Source: Frigoriflavimonas asaccharolytica
Lineage (GTDB): Bacteria > Bacteroidota > Bacteroidia > Flavobacteriales > Weeksellaceae
Reading direction: 5' to 3'
NCBI RefSeq assembly: GCF_013294015.1
Contig: NZ_JABSNO010000007.1
Span: 62,001 to 126,000, forward strand
DNA: 64,000 nucleotides
The notes below the pieces were generated by a model. That model saw nothing but the letters and a program-made list of their open reading frames with translations. It was not told where the DNA came from and searched no databases. This document shows positions 1 through 8,612 of this stretch, piece after piece (position 1 is the stretch's first letter; the number at the start of each line of letters is the position of its first letter). A program made the position numbers and the translations under genes.

Positions 1-1
1 A

Positions 2-937
2 CAAATCATTGTAGATCAGAGTATTTCCCCCGCCGAATTTCTTGTCTTTTTAGGGATTTTCTTTCAAATTTTACCTCCCCTGAAAAGTTTATCCAGTTCA
101 ATTTCTAATGTGCAAAAAGGAGAAGCTTCTTTGAAAAGAGTTCTAGAAATTCTAGATGCAGATGTGAAAATTGATGAAATTGCAAATCCGATACAGATTT
201 CTACTTTAAATTCACAAATTGAATTTAAAAATATCGGTTTTTATTATGATAAAGATAATTTGATTTTAAAGAATTTTAATCTCACCATACCAAAAGGAAA
301 AACTGTAGCTTTAGTTGGCCAATCTGGTTCTGGTAAAACAACCATTGCAAATCTTTTGGCTCGTTTTTATGATGTTTCCGAAGGAGAAATATTAGTAGAT
401 GGAGAAAATATTAAAAATTTAAAATTACTAGATTACAGAAAATTATTAGGAATGGTGACGCAAGAATCTGTTTTGTTTAATGATTCTGTATACAATAATA
501 TTTTAATGGGAAAACCCGATGCAACGCGGGAAGAAGTGATCACTGCGGCAAAAATTGCTAATGCAGATTTATTTATCACACAACTTCAAAACGGATATGA
601 AACAAATATTGGTGATGATGGCGGAAAACTTTCTGGCGGACAAAAACAAAGAGTTTCCATCGCAAGAGCAGTTTTGAAAAATCCACCAATTATGATTTTG
701 GACGAAGCAACCTCTGCTTTAGATACAGAATCTGAAAGATTTGTGCAAGATGCATTAGAAAAAATGATGGAAAATCGCACTTCCCTTGTTATTGCCCACA
801 GACTTTCTACCATTCAAAAAGCAGATTGGATTGTAGTAATGGAACAGGGAATAATAATTGAGCAAGGAACTCACAGCGATCTTTACACCAACAACGGACA
901 TTACAAAAAGCTGGTAGATTTACAGAATTTTGAATAA
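2..937 (+). CDS. ABC transporter, fused permease-ATPase, 3' part
   Basis: This is the C-terminal part of an exporter that joins a membrane domain to an ATPase; the 5' end lies outside the window. The frame is open from base 2, and a GTG at 110 is internal, not a start. The last membrane helix is followed by a full nucleotide-binding domain: Walker A GQSGSGKTT near nt 317, Q-loop TQES, signature LSGGQ near nt 629, Walker B IMILDEATSALD and switch His in IAHRLST. The layout fits the MsbA/lipid exporter family, homodimers that flip lipids or drugs across the inner membrane. The substrate cannot be told from this half. Enoyl-CoA hydratase follows after 42 bp. Confidence 0.9.
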   Translation, partial: QIIVDQSISPAEFLVFLGIFFQILPPLKSLSSSISNVQKGEASLKRVLEILDADVKIDEIANPIQISTLNSQIEFKNIGFYYDKDNLILKNFNLTIPKGKTVALVGQSGSGKTTIANLLARFYDVSEGEILVDGENIKNLKLLDYRKLLGMVTQESVLFNDSVYNNILMGKPDATREEVITAAKIANADLFITQLQNGYETNIGDDGGKLSGGQKQRVSIARAVLKNPPIMILDEATSALDTESERFVQDALEKMMENRTSLVIAHRLSTIQKADWIVVMEQGIIIEQGTHSDLYTNNGHYKKLVDLQNFE

Positions 938-979
938 ATTTTTATTAAATTTCCTTACTTTTACATAAATTACAATTAC

Positions 980-1747
980 ATGAGTTTTCAAAATATCATT
1001 ATCAATAAAGAAGCTGCAATTTCTATCGTTACCATCAATCGACCAGAAAGTTTGAACGCTTTGAACGCGCAAACCATCGAAGAATTGAGCCAAGCATTTT
1101 CTGAAATTGAAGCCGACGAAAATTGCAGAGTAGCAATACTAACCGGAAGTGGCGAAAAATCTTTCGTAGCTGGTGCAGATATTAAAGAATTTCAAGATTT
1201 TAATTCTGGAGAAGCTGAAAATTTAGCAAAAACAGGACAAGACAAATTATTTAATAAAATTGAAAACCTAAATAAACCTGTAATCGCAGCTGTAAATGGT
1301 TTTGCTTTGGGCGGCGGTTTAGAATTGGCAATGTCTTGCCACATTCGCTACGCTTCGGATAATGCAAAATTGGGTTTGCCAGAAGTAACTTTAGGATTAA
1401 TTCCCGGATATGGTGGCACGCAAAGATTGCCAAAATTGGTAGGAAAAGGTTTGGCAAACGAACTGATTTTCTCTGCAAAAATGATTTCTGGCGAACGTGC
1501 AAAAGAAATTGGATTGGCAAATGAAGTATTTCCTTTAGAAGAATTGATGCCAGAATGCATGAAATTAGCTACCCAAATTTCCAGAAATTCACCATTAGCA
1601 ATCACAAAAGCAATAGCAGCCGTAAATCTTTCCGATACCGAAAAAGGCTTTGAAAAGGAAATAAAATCCTTCGGAGAATTGTTTGAAATGAAAGATAAGC
1701 AAGAAGGGGTTTTGGCATTTTTGGAGAAAAGAAAACCGCAGTTTTAA
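980..1747 (+). CDS. enoyl-CoA hydratase (crotonase family)
   Basis: A 255-residue crotonase-fold enzyme that adds water to trans-2-enoyl-CoA in fatty-acid or amino-acid degradation. Both catalytic glutamates of true hydratases are present: Glu115 in GGGLELA and Glu135 in GLPEVTLG. The oxyanion-hole segment SFVAGADIKEF lies near residues 61-71. Length and motifs match short-chain enoyl-CoA hydratase / 3-hydroxybutyryl-CoA dehydratase. No other beta-oxidation gene is adjacent, so the exact pathway is open. The ATG at 980 gives a start typical of the family (MSFQNIIINK). Confidence 0.9.
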   Translation: MSFQNIIINKEAAISIVTINRPESLNALNAQTIEELSQAFSEIEADENCRVAILTGSGEKSFVAGADIKEFQDFNSGEAENLAKTGQDKLFNKIENLNKPVIAAVNGFALGGGLELAMSCHIRYASDNAKLGLPEVTLGLIPGYGGTQRLPKLVGKGLANELIFSAKMISGERAKEIGLANEVFPLEELMPECMKLATQISRNSPLAITKAIAAVNLSDTEKGFEKEIKSFGELFEMKDKQEGVLAFLEKRKPQF

Positions 1748-1897
1748 GCTGAGAAAGATTACCACAAAAGGAATACAAGCAGTCTCAATTATTTATAAAG
1801 TTGCTGTAAATTTTTTTTACGGTTAACAAAAGTTTTGAAAACCTACGGTTTCAGTTTATATCCTTCTTTAATTACTAAATTCCCACAAAACTTTTGT

Positions 1898-1905
1898 TAC
1901 TTTTG
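1898..1905 (+). promoter_or_regulatory. putative -7 promoter element of dCMP deaminase gene
   Basis: TACTTTTG matches the Bacteroidota -7 consensus TAnnTTTG and lies 16 nt before the TTG start at 1922. No clear -33 TTTG was found at the expected distance, so this is tentative. Confidence 0.35.
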
Positions 1906-1921
1906 TGGTTAAAATTACACT

Positions 1922-2356
1922 TTGAGTTTAAACAAAAATCCTACAAAATTTGATATTGCTTACCTGAAAATGGCGATGGAATGGGCAAAATTGTCATATT
2001 GCAAGCGCAAACAAGTTGGCGCACTCATCGTGAAAGATCGCATGATTATTTCTGATGGTTACAACGGAACACCTTCTGGTTTTGAAAATAATTGTGAAGA
2101 TGAAAACGGAAAAACGCAATGGTTTGTGTTGCATGCAGAAGCCAACGCAATTTTGAAATTGGCGAGTTCTACCCAATCTGCAAAAGGCGCAACTTTGTAC
2201 CTCACACTTTCACCTTGCAAAGAATGCAGCAAACTTATTTTGCAAGCTGGAATTTCAAAATTGGTCTACATCCACGAATATTCTGATGATGATGGTATTT
2301 CATTTTTAAAAAATCATGGAATAGATGTATTGCAAATTTCGGAAGAAGATTTTTAG
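1922..2356 (+). CDS. dCMP deaminase
   Basis: A 144-residue zinc-dependent deaminase of the ComEB/dCMP deaminase family that turns dCMP into dUMP for thymidylate synthesis. Zinc ligands and the catalytic acid are visible: HAE at residues 71-73 and PCKEC at 98-102. The start is a TTG: a stop at 1910 lies just upstream in frame, and the next ATG would remove the conserved FDIAYLKMA segment. A TAnnTTTG element sits 16 nt upstream. Generic cytidine deaminases are an alternative, but the YNGTPSGF segment fits dCMP deaminase. Confidence 0.88.
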   Translation: MSLNKNPTKFDIAYLKMAMEWAKLSYCKRKQVGALIVKDRMIISDGYNGTPSGFENNCEDENGKTQWFVLHAEANAILKLASSTQSAKGATLYLTLSPCKECSKLILQAGISKLVYIHEYSDDDGISFLKNHGIDVLQISEEDF

Positions 2357-2392
2357 CTTAAATTTGAGATAATTAATCACTAAATTAGCCTT

Positions 2393-2725
2393 ATGAATTT
2401 ACGAGACGCAATTAATACGAAAATGGCTGAATTTTTATTGTTATGTGAAAATCATAATGTGAAAAGTTTATATGCTTTTGGATCTTCAATTACCCCAAAT
2501 TTTGATGAAAGTAAAAGTGATATAGATTTAATGATTGAAATTAGTGATGAAGATCCACTACAACATGGAGAAAAACTGATGTCAATTTGGGATAAATTTG
2601 AACTTTTTTTTGAAAGAAAAGTTGATCTACTTACTTATAAATCTATAAAAAATCCTATCTTAAAAAAAAACATCGACGCTACTAAAATTTTGATTTATGA
2701 TGGACAGGACTACAAAATATCTTAA
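2393..2725 (+). CDS. mntA: MntA-type nucleotidyltransferase antitoxin
   Basis: A 110-residue minimal nucleotidyltransferase. The motif GS at residues 30-31 followed by DID at 43-45 is the metal- and nucleotide-binding signature of MNT-domain proteins. In known MntA/HepT systems the MNT protein inactivates the HEPN RNase by adding AMP units to a tyrosine beside its active site. The next gene is exactly such a HEPN protein and overlaps this one by 29 bp, supporting one two-gene unit. The pair lies between two housekeeping genes, which suggests insertion. Function is inferred from family and pairing. Confidence 0.82.
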   Translation: MNLRDAINTKMAEFLLLCENHNVKSLYAFGSSITPNFDESKSDIDLMIEISDEDPLQHGEKLMSIWDKFELFFERKVDLLTYKSIKNPILKKNIDATKILIYDGQDYKIS

Positions 2726-3035
2726 TGACATTTTAATAGCTGTAGATTTAATAGAGAATTTCACAGCGGATCAAAAAGATTTTGATGAATATCAAAAAGA
2801 TTTAAAAACTCAAAGTGCCGTAGAAAGACAATTAGCAATAGTAGGCGAAGCTCTTAATAATTTAAAAAAAATAAATCCAAATTTAAATATTGAGCATTCT
2901 CAAAAAATTATTTTCTTTAGAAATAGACTTGTGCATTCTTATGATAATATTGATAGCACAATAGTTTGGGCAATTATTCAAAGGCACCTACCTCAATTGA
3001 AACTTGAAGTTTTAAACATATTAAAGAAAATTTAG
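2697..3035 (+). CDS. hepT: HepT-type HEPN RNase toxin (DUF86)
   Basis: A 112-residue all-helical HEPN protein. The catalytic R-x4-H-x-Y motif is intact at Arg75, His80 and Tyr82 (RNRLVHSY). HEPN toxins of this type cleave RNA; Tyr82 is the residue that cognate MntA partners modify. The gene starts inside mntA, at ATG 2697 or the adjacent ATG 2700, in another frame, so translation is probably coupled. It ends 19 bp before xerD. Both active sites look intact, so the module is probably functional rather than a relic. Confidence 0.82.
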   Translation: MMDRTTKYLNDILIAVDLIENFTADQKDFDEYQKDLKTQSAVERQLAIVGEALNNLKKINPNLNIEHSQKIIFFRNRLVHSYDNIDSTIVWAIIQRHLPQLKLEVLNILKKI

Positions 3036-3054
3036 TCTTCGCTTTTAAAAAACT

Positions 3055-3960
3055 ATGACCTGGAAAGAAAAACTCAAAGACTTTCAAAACTACCTAAAAT
3101 TTGAAAAAAATTTTGAGAAAAATACCATTTCCAGTTATTTAAGTGACGTTTCTAAACTGAAATCTTTTGCCGAAACTGACGATCAATTTTCCCCAGAAAC
3201 AATCAATTACGAAAATATTCAGCATTTTTTGTTTGAACTTTCTAAAGAAAATTTAAGCGAAAGAACGCAAGCAAGATGCATTTCTTCTCTGAAAGCGTTT
3301 TTTAATTATTTGGTAGAAGAAGAAATTCGCGCAGACAATCCAACCGCACTTTTGGAAGGGCCAAAATTGGGAATTTATTTGCCAGATGCCTTAAGTTTAG
3401 AAAATATCGAAAAAATAATTGCAGCTGTAGATCTTTCAAATCCCCTTGGAAAACGAAATCTATGCATGATAGAAGTGCTTTATGGTTGCGGCTTGCGCGT
3501 TTCTGAAATGACGGGACTAAAGATTTCTAACATCAACTTCAAAGAATTGTACTTGAGAATTGAAGGAAAAGGTGGTAAAACGCGTTTCGTTCCTTTGGCA
3601 GAATTTACTTCTAAAATTATTAAAAATTACATTAATAATGAACGTGCAGAAGGAAAAATTAATGAAAAATTTAGCGATATTTTATTTTTAAATAGAAGAG
3701 GAAATGCCATCACCAGAAATATGGTTTTCATCATCATTAAAGATTTAACGGAAAAAGCAGGCATCAAAAAAAATATTTCACCCCACACTTTTCGCCATTC
3801 TTTTGCAACACATTTGATGCAAAATGGTGCAGATTTGCGCTACATACAAGAAATGCTTGGACATTCTAGCATCACCACTACAGAAATTTACACACATTTG
3901 GATACCGAAGAATTGCGAGATGTAATTTTAAATTGCCATCCGAGAAATAAAAATAAATAA
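3055..3960 (+). CDS. xerD: tyrosine recombinase XerD
   Basis: A 301-residue tyrosine recombinase with an N-terminal SAM-like core-binding domain (about residues 5-88) and a C-terminal catalytic domain. The catalytic set is complete: Arg148 (CGLRVSE), Lys in GKGGKTR near 172-175, His244 and Arg247 (HTFRH), His270 (LGHSS) and Tyr279. Length and lack of extra domains fit the chromosome-dimer-resolution enzymes XerC/XerD rather than a phage integrase; XerD is preferred on overall resemblance. It follows the toxin-antitoxin pair by 19 bp. No attachment site or integron structure is visible nearby. Confidence 0.87.
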   Translation: MTWKEKLKDFQNYLKFEKNFEKNTISSYLSDVSKLKSFAETDDQFSPETINYENIQHFLFELSKENLSERTQARCISSLKAFFNYLVEEEIRADNPTALLEGPKLGIYLPDALSLENIEKIIAAVDLSNPLGKRNLCMIEVLYGCGLRVSEMTGLKISNINFKELYLRIEGKGGKTRFVPLAEFTSKIIKNYINNERAEGKINEKFSDILFLNRRGNAITRNMVFIIIKDLTEKAGIKKNISPHTFRHSFATHLMQNGADLRYIQEMLGHSSITTTEIYTHLDTEELRDVILNCHPRNKNK

Positions 3961-4314
3961 TCGCTAAATTGACAAAAGCCTATAACGCGTATTTAGTTTT
4001 TCAATAGTAACCAAAATTTTGTAGTAAATCTATTCCAACTCTAACAAAATCTTTAACTTAACTTTCGTTTCTTTTGCAGTAAAAAATTGCACTAAATATT
4101 TAATATTACATTTTGATTCACTAAATTTATCAAAGATTTTTTAAATTTTGTTTCAGTGCATTACAAAAATTAAAATCTGAAAAATTAACCATTACTTGTC
4201 TTGTTCTCAAAACGAGAAAAGTCACAAAAGCAGATGTTTTTAAGTTGAAATTAAAATATTTTCAAACTTATTTTAACTTTTGAACTACTTCTTTAGCAGT
4301 TTCCTTTTGTTTCT
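3961..4314. other. intergenic stretch without a gene
   Basis: About 350 bp of very AT-rich DNA between xerD and the Nudix gene, with no credible ORF. An imperfect direct repeat is visible: a segment around 4066-4100 (GTTTCTTTTGCAG, then CTAAATA) resembles 4310-4343 (GTTTCTTTTGTGG, then GCTAAATA) at the Nudix promoter, as if the promoter region had been duplicated. A weak hairpin (TTCTC/GAGAA) lies near 4203-4218. Nothing else is supported. Confidence 0.4.
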
Positions 4315-4349
4315 TTTGTGGTTTAAAAATTTTTTGCTAAATAATTTTG
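4315..4349 (+). promoter_or_regulatory. putative promoter of Nudix gene
   Basis: TTTG at 4315-4318, a 23-bp spacer, then TAATTTTG at 4342-4349, matching the Bacteroidota -33/-7 pattern. The ATG follows 15 nt after the -7 element. Confidence 0.5.
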
Positions 4350-4364
4350 TAGTTAAATAAACCT

Positions 4365-4874
4365 ATGGAAAATATGCCTTTCTGCCCAAAATGCGGCAAC
4401 AAAACTTTGCAATACGATGGCGAAAAAAAATGGAGCTGCCCATGCAATTTCACGCTGTATAATAATGTTGCAGGTGCAGTTGCAGTTCTTATAAAATGTG
4501 GCGACGAATATCTTTTTACCAAGCGAAACCAAGAACCAAAAGCAGGAAAATTAGATTTGGCAGGTGGTTTTGTAGACCCAAAAGAAAGTGCAGAAACCAC
4601 TTGCAAAAGAGAACTTTTTGAGGAAATGAAAATGGATATTGATGAATCTAAATTGGTGTATGTAGCCAGTTTGCCCAACGTTTATCAATACAAAAATATA
4701 GATTACAATACGATAGATCTCTTTTATCTCTACGAAATGCAAGAAAAAACCGAAGTGCAATTAGAAATTTCGGAGATTTCTGAAATACAGTGGATTACAA
4801 AAGAAAACCTGAATTTAGAAGATCTGGCTTTTGATTCTCAGCAAAAATTTTTGAAAAATTATTTTAATTTGTGA
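4365..4874 (+). CDS. Nudix hydrolase with N-terminal zinc ribbon
   Basis: A 169-residue Nudix hydrolase. The N-terminus has a four-Cys zinc-ribbon pattern (Cys7, Cys10, Cys25, Cys27), as in NADH pyrophosphatase-like (NudC-type) proteins. The Nudix box runs from Gly68 to Met90, with Glu74, Arg82, Glu83, Glu86 and Glu87 present; the usual Gly near its end is Lys89. These enzymes cleave nucleoside diphosphates linked to another group; the substrate here is not predictable. The 3' end overlaps the convergent heme-binding protein gene by 16 bp. Confidence 0.85.
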   Translation: MENMPFCPKCGNKTLQYDGEKKWSCPCNFTLYNNVAGAVAVLIKCGDEYLFTKRNQEPKAGKLDLAGGFVDPKESAETTCKRELFEEMKMDIDESKLVYVASLPNVYQYKNIDYNTIDLFYLYEMQEKTEVQLEISEISEIQWITKENLNLEDLAFDSQQKFLKNYFNL

Positions 4875-5326
4875 GTACCAGAATCCAAAACTTTTTTGAA
4901 ATAATTAGCTAATAAAGTTCGCTCTGCAGTATTGATATTTGCTTCTGGATGATTGGCTACATAGCTTTGTTTTGGCATGCTTCTATCTTCCAATGCATCT
5001 ATTGCATTTTGCAACATGCTGCGCTGCAAATCCGGATTTGTAGCAGCCCAAGTTGAAAAATTCATCTGACTTCTCGCTTCTTTTATGTGCCCATTTATCA
5101 CCCAAGAAATTGGAGCAATAGATGCATAATTAGGATATTTAGTTTCCAAAGAGTGGCAATTGTAGCAGGTATTTTTAAGTAAATTTACAATTTTTGGTGG
5201 CGTATTTTCCACTACTTCAAATTTCGCTTTTTGGTCTATTGGTTTTTGAGATTGATCTATCGGGATGAGTTGTATCAACCCAAATCCTAAAATTATAAAT
5301 CCTATTATTTTTAAAAATTTTTTCAT
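4859..5326 (-). CDS. heme-binding domain protein, single CxxCH
   Basis: A 155-residue protein with one N-terminal membrane or signal helix (residues 4-22) and a single covalent heme motif, CYNCH at 54-58, followed by the SLETKYPNYASIAP pattern of the Bacteroidota Haem_bd family. It is probably an anchored periplasmic monoheme protein; electron partners are unknown. Its start overlaps the end of the upstream lipoprotein gene by 4 bp (ATGA), so the two are co-transcribed and probably translationally coupled. It converges on the Nudix gene with a 16-bp overlap. Confidence 0.82.
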   Translation of the reverse strand: MKKFLKIIGFIILGFGLIQLIPIDQSQKPIDQKAKFEVVENTPPKIVNLLKNTCYNCHSLETKYPNYASIAPISWVINGHIKEARSQMNFSTWAATNPDLQRSMLQNAIDALEDRSMPKQSYVANHPEANINTAERTLLANYFKKVLDSGTHKLK

Positions 5327-7077
5327 CGTCTTAATTCTTTTGTAGATTGATTGGTAGAATTAAACCCATTGCTGGATCTATCTAATTTATTTCTCTCGTT
5401 TTCTTCGTTATTTGGAAGGTTAGTGGGTTTGGAAATCGTGGTGGCAGATGGATCTAATTTTCGCTCATCTTTCAAATCCCATGTTTCTTCTATGGTCCAA
5501 AGTGGACGAATATTTAATTTTTTATAAAAGACAAATACTGGTTCGGCATCTTTTAAAATAGAAAAATCTGAATCATCATAAAACCCATTTTCGTTTTCAT
5601 CAGAGAGAATTTTTACGAAATATTCCCCAGGTTTTATGATATTGAATGAAATATCAGATGCATTGGTGTATTTGCTATACATCACATTTTCATTTGTATC
5701 CAAAAGTTGAATCCAAAATTTATTGCTCGGTATATTACTTAATTTCACAGAAAACACACCATAATTTTCCGTCTTATCACCTTCAAAATCAAAACGATAT
5801 GGTTTTGCATTGCTATCGTAATAAGAAGAAACTGTCTTTGAGGCTACTGTTAATTGATATTTATCTCCTTCTACAAAATTGGCTTTTACCAAAACTTGAA
5901 AAGGATTTGTTTCGGAAATTCTTGCAGTAAAAGGTATTGCAACCGTACTATCTTTATTTAAAGTCCAACTTTCTGGCTGTACTTTGTCTACAATTTGATT
6001 GGAGGTAAATCTAAATTCCTTTAGTGGTGGCAACAGATTTCCTTCATTATTAATGATGGTCATTTCATTTTTCTCATTTTTTTTGTAGAAAAGGGAAACA
6101 GAATCTTTTTTGCCATCTGCATTGTAAGAAAATTCTAATTTTTCGGTTTGAGCAATACCAATATTTTGAGAATCTGCATTGAAATAAACCCTCACAGAAT
6201 CTGAAAACTTTTGGTGAACAGCCTTATATTTTGTCAATTTTTCTGAAATAGAAAGCACATCAATTTTTTCTGGATTTCCCTCAAAAGTCATTAAGACTCC
6301 ACCATTCATTTCGGTAAGTTCTTTATATTTAACTTTCTTTTTAGCTTTAAATAATTTCAATGGTATGCCAGAAATATTTTTTTCTAACACGATATTTTCT
6401 TTTTGAAATGCTACTTTTTCCTTTCCTTCATCATATATAGAATTGCCATTCTCGTCTTCAAAAGCTAATATTTTATAGGTTCCGGGTGATAGATAATTCA
6501 ATTCAAAATATCCATCGTCATCTGCATTAGAAATATAGTATGGCTTTTCTTTATAATTTAAAGAGTCGGAATCTTTGTATAATCCTACTACATTTTTACT
6601 CATAGTATTAGCAACTTTGGTTATTTTAGACCCATCGGAAACCTCGCCACTTATGTATAGATTATCAATTTTATCTCCGGTAGAAAATGCAAAATTAAAA
6701 TACCTCAATATGTTAGATTCGTTATTGTCTTGTATAGAATTTCCAAAATTGAAATTGTAGGTAGTATTTGCCTGCAAAGAATCTTCCCAAGTAATTTCTA
6801 CAAATTTTGTAGCCAAAGTGGTTGGCAAAATTTTCACTATTTTCTTGATGGGCGGAGAAATGATTAAACTTTTTTGCACATCTTTTAATTGAATGTATTC
6901 ATTAAAATCTAACCTCAATTTTTTGATGTTCCTATCTACATTTATTCTCGTGGTATCTATATTTGCGCCCAAAAATACAGGTGGAATGGTATCTCTCTCG
7001 CCACCAACAGGAGATCCAACTCTGGCGCAAGAAAAAAATAAGAAACCCATCAAAAAATAAAGCACACATCTCTTCAT
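5323..7077 (-). CDS. Ig-like domain lipoprotein
   Basis: A 584-residue predicted outer-membrane lipoprotein. The signal peptide ends in a lipobox (FLFFSC, Cys17). The mature N-terminus carries the RDTIPPVFL...LDFNEYIQL pattern of bacterial Ig-like (SbsA-type, Big_5) domains, common in Bacteroidota cell-envelope proteins. The rest looks beta-rich with repeated segments such as FEDENGNSIYD and LSDENENGFYD, which resemble calcium-binding or carboxypeptidase-regulatory-like loops. The C-terminal 40 residues are polar and probably disordered. Precise function is unknown. It leads an operon with the heme-binding protein. Confidence 0.78.
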   Translation of the reverse strand: MKRCVLYFLMGFLFFSCARVGSPVGGERDTIPPVFLGANIDTTRINVDRNIKKLRLDFNEYIQLKDVQKSLIISPPIKKIVKILPTTLATKFVEITWEDSLQANTTYNFNFGNSIQDNNESNILRYFNFAFSTGDKIDNLYISGEVSDGSKITKVANTMSKNVVGLYKDSDSLNYKEKPYYISNADDDGYFELNYLSPGTYKILAFEDENGNSIYDEGKEKVAFQKENIVLEKNISGIPLKLFKAKKKVKYKELTEMNGGVLMTFEGNPEKIDVLSISEKLTKYKAVHQKFSDSVRVYFNADSQNIGIAQTEKLEFSYNADGKKDSVSLFYKKNEKNEMTIINNEGNLLPPLKEFRFTSNQIVDKVQPESWTLNKDSTVAIPFTARISETNPFQVLVKANFVEGDKYQLTVASKTVSSYYDSNAKPYRFDFEGDKTENYGVFSVKLSNIPSNKFWIQLLDTNENVMYSKYTNASDISFNIIKPGEYFVKILSDENENGFYDDSDFSILKDAEPVFVFYKKLNIRPLWTIEETWDLKDERKLDPSATTISKPTNLPNNEENERNKLDRSSNGFNSTNQSTKELRR

Positions 7078-7104
7078 GAAAGAATTTTTGGCAAATTTAC
7101 GGGT

Positions 7105-8358
7105 TTATTCGGAATATACGTTTGTGCTATCAGATACTTTGGCAGGTTCTTCCGTTTCGCCTATTGCTTTATTAAATTTTTCTGCTTCATACGGCAGATT
7201 CTCAAAAAGAGCGGAAAGCGAAAGCGCAGAATACACCCTTCTAGAAAATTTATTGCCTATCGCGATAATAGTTACTTTTGAATCTAAAAGATGTGCAAAT
7301 ACGGAATTTGTACCATGCCACCAACCATTGTGATAGGTTAATTTAGAGTTTTCGTCAAAAATTTTCATCCGAAAACCTATTCCATAATTGTTGACTCCAG
7401 CTTTTTCGTTAGAAAAAGGTTCAAAAATCATAGCTTTCAAATCTTCTCTCAAAAAATCTTTGGAATATAAAGCGATAGAAAAATTGAGCAAATCTCGTGG
7501 AGTTGTGTACACGTTTTTATCGCCGTATATTAAATCTAGCCTGTCATAAGGATAAACTTTTGGCCCTCTTTGGTAAAAAGATCTTGCGGCAGACTTCATG
7601 TTTTTTTTCTGAAAAATAAAGGAATTTTTCATTTCCAATGGTTGAAATACCATTTCATCCATTGCTTTTGGAAAAGGTGTTTTAGTAGCTTTTTCTATAA
7701 TTAAAGCAAGCAGTGCAAAATTGGTATTGCAATATTCAAACCCAGTATTTGGTAAGCGAGAAACGGGTGGTTTGTATTTTATTAAAAGATTTACTACATC
7801 CTCGTTTTTCAGATAATCTTTGGAAAGTTCTTTGGCGAGAGGATCGATGTGATCTACAAAATATTCATATTTTGGAAGTCCACTTCTTTGGGTTAAAAGG
7901 TTTTTAACTGTAATCCCTGGGTAAGGAAATTTTGGAAAAAATTTAGAAAGATCATCATTAAGATTGAGTTTCCCCGCTTCTACTAATTTCAAAGTTGCCA
8001 TTGCAGTAAGGGTTTTACTGATGGAAGCTACATGAAGTGGCGTATTATTTTCTATTGGGTTTTGATTATTTTCTTGAGAAAATCCCCGGTATTTTTCGTA
8101 AATAATTGTATTCCCTTTCGCTATCAAAAACCCACCCCAAAGATCTCCATTTTCCCAAACATTTTTGTAATAATCGTCTACTTTCGCAATCGCAGAATCG
8201 CCATTTTCTAGCTTACCTTCTTCTTTGGTGAAGACATCATCTAATTTTACGTTTGAAAAGTTGGGTAGATCTGATTTAAAAATTTTGGAAGAATTTTCAT
8301 CTTTTTTGCAAGAGAAAATGAGTAGAAAACAGAAAATTAAGAAAAGAAAATTCTTCAT
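7105..8358 (-). CDS. serine hydrolase, beta-lactamase/DD-peptidase fold, lipoprotein
   Basis: A 417-residue lipoprotein (lipobox LIFSC, Cys17) of the class C beta-lactamase / serine esterase family. The catalytic Ser-x-x-Lys is S112-I-S-K115, the Tyr motif is Y209-C-N211, and a third motif HNGWWHG lies near the C-terminal end. Family members are esterases, peptidases or penicillin-interactive enzymes; true beta-lactamase activity cannot be claimed. It lies 27 bp upstream of the Ig-like lipoprotein gene on the same strand, so it could be read into it. A second, distantly related serine hydrolase is at 47944-49086. Confidence 0.85.
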   Translation of the reverse strand: MKNFLFLIFCFLLIFSCKKDENSSKIFKSDLPNFSNVKLDDVFTKEEGKLENGDSAIAKVDDYYKNVWENGDLWGGFLIAKGNTIIYEKYRGFSQENNQNPIENNTPLHVASISKTLTAMATLKLVEAGKLNLNDDLSKFFPKFPYPGITVKNLLTQRSGLPKYEYFVDHIDPLAKELSKDYLKNEDVVNLLIKYKPPVSRLPNTGFEYCNTNFALLALIIEKATKTPFPKAMDEMVFQPLEMKNSFIFQKKNMKSAARSFYQRGPKVYPYDRLDLIYGDKNVYTTPRDLLNFSIALYSKDFLREDLKAMIFEPFSNEKAGVNNYGIGFRMKIFDENSKLTYHNGWWHGTNSVFAHLLDSKVTIIAIGNKFSRRVYSALSLSALFENLPYEAEKFNKAIGETEEPAKVSDSTNVYSE

Positions 8359-8460
8359 TGTATCATCTTGAAATTTAGATTGAAAGCAATTTACAGAAAT
8401 CTTCTAAAAATCTATTTTTTTAAATACATTTTGGGAAAATTTTAACAGAGGATCTAAACA

Positions 8461-8487
8461 AAAATTCCTGCGTGGTGCAGGAATTTT
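8461..8487 (-). terminator. terminator hairpin after DUF6705 remnant
   Basis: Perfect 11-bp stem AAAATTCCTGC / GCAGGAATTTT with loop GTGGT, followed on the minus strand by a T-rich run. A near-identical copy lies at 9072-9098. Confidence 0.75.
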
Positions 8488-8489
8488 AT

Positions 8490-8612
8490 TTATTGTTTTG
8501 TGAAAATAATATTTGATGCTACTGGTAGATGAATTGTAATATCAGATCCTGATGGACATTTATTACTATCTAATAATGTGCTGTTAGGTTCATAGTCCCA
8601 AGAAAGCTGATT
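8490..8612 (-). pseudogene. C-terminal remnant of a DUF6705-like gene
   Basis: The 40 codons after the stop of the 8613-9056 gene read, in the same frame, as a second C-terminus: WDYEPN near the start and NIIFTKQ before the stop. They align with the end of the 9100-9660 product (FEYEPS ... DIVLTKQ). The 3' flank is also shared: each stop is followed at once by the same TGCGTGGTGCA hairpin. The simplest reading is a deletion between tandem copies that left only the tail of a third gene. It has no start codon. Translation by readthrough of the stop at 8613-8615 is formally possible but unsupported. Confidence 0.7.

Noticed and set aside
3055-3960. Integrase of a mobile island
   Set aside because: The protein has XerD length and layout, lies in a housekeeping context, and no attachment repeats or cargo boundaries are visible.
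7105-8358. Antibiotic-resistance beta-lactamase
   Set aside because: The fold motifs are shared with esterases and peptidases; nothing specific to a known beta-lactamase class is visible.
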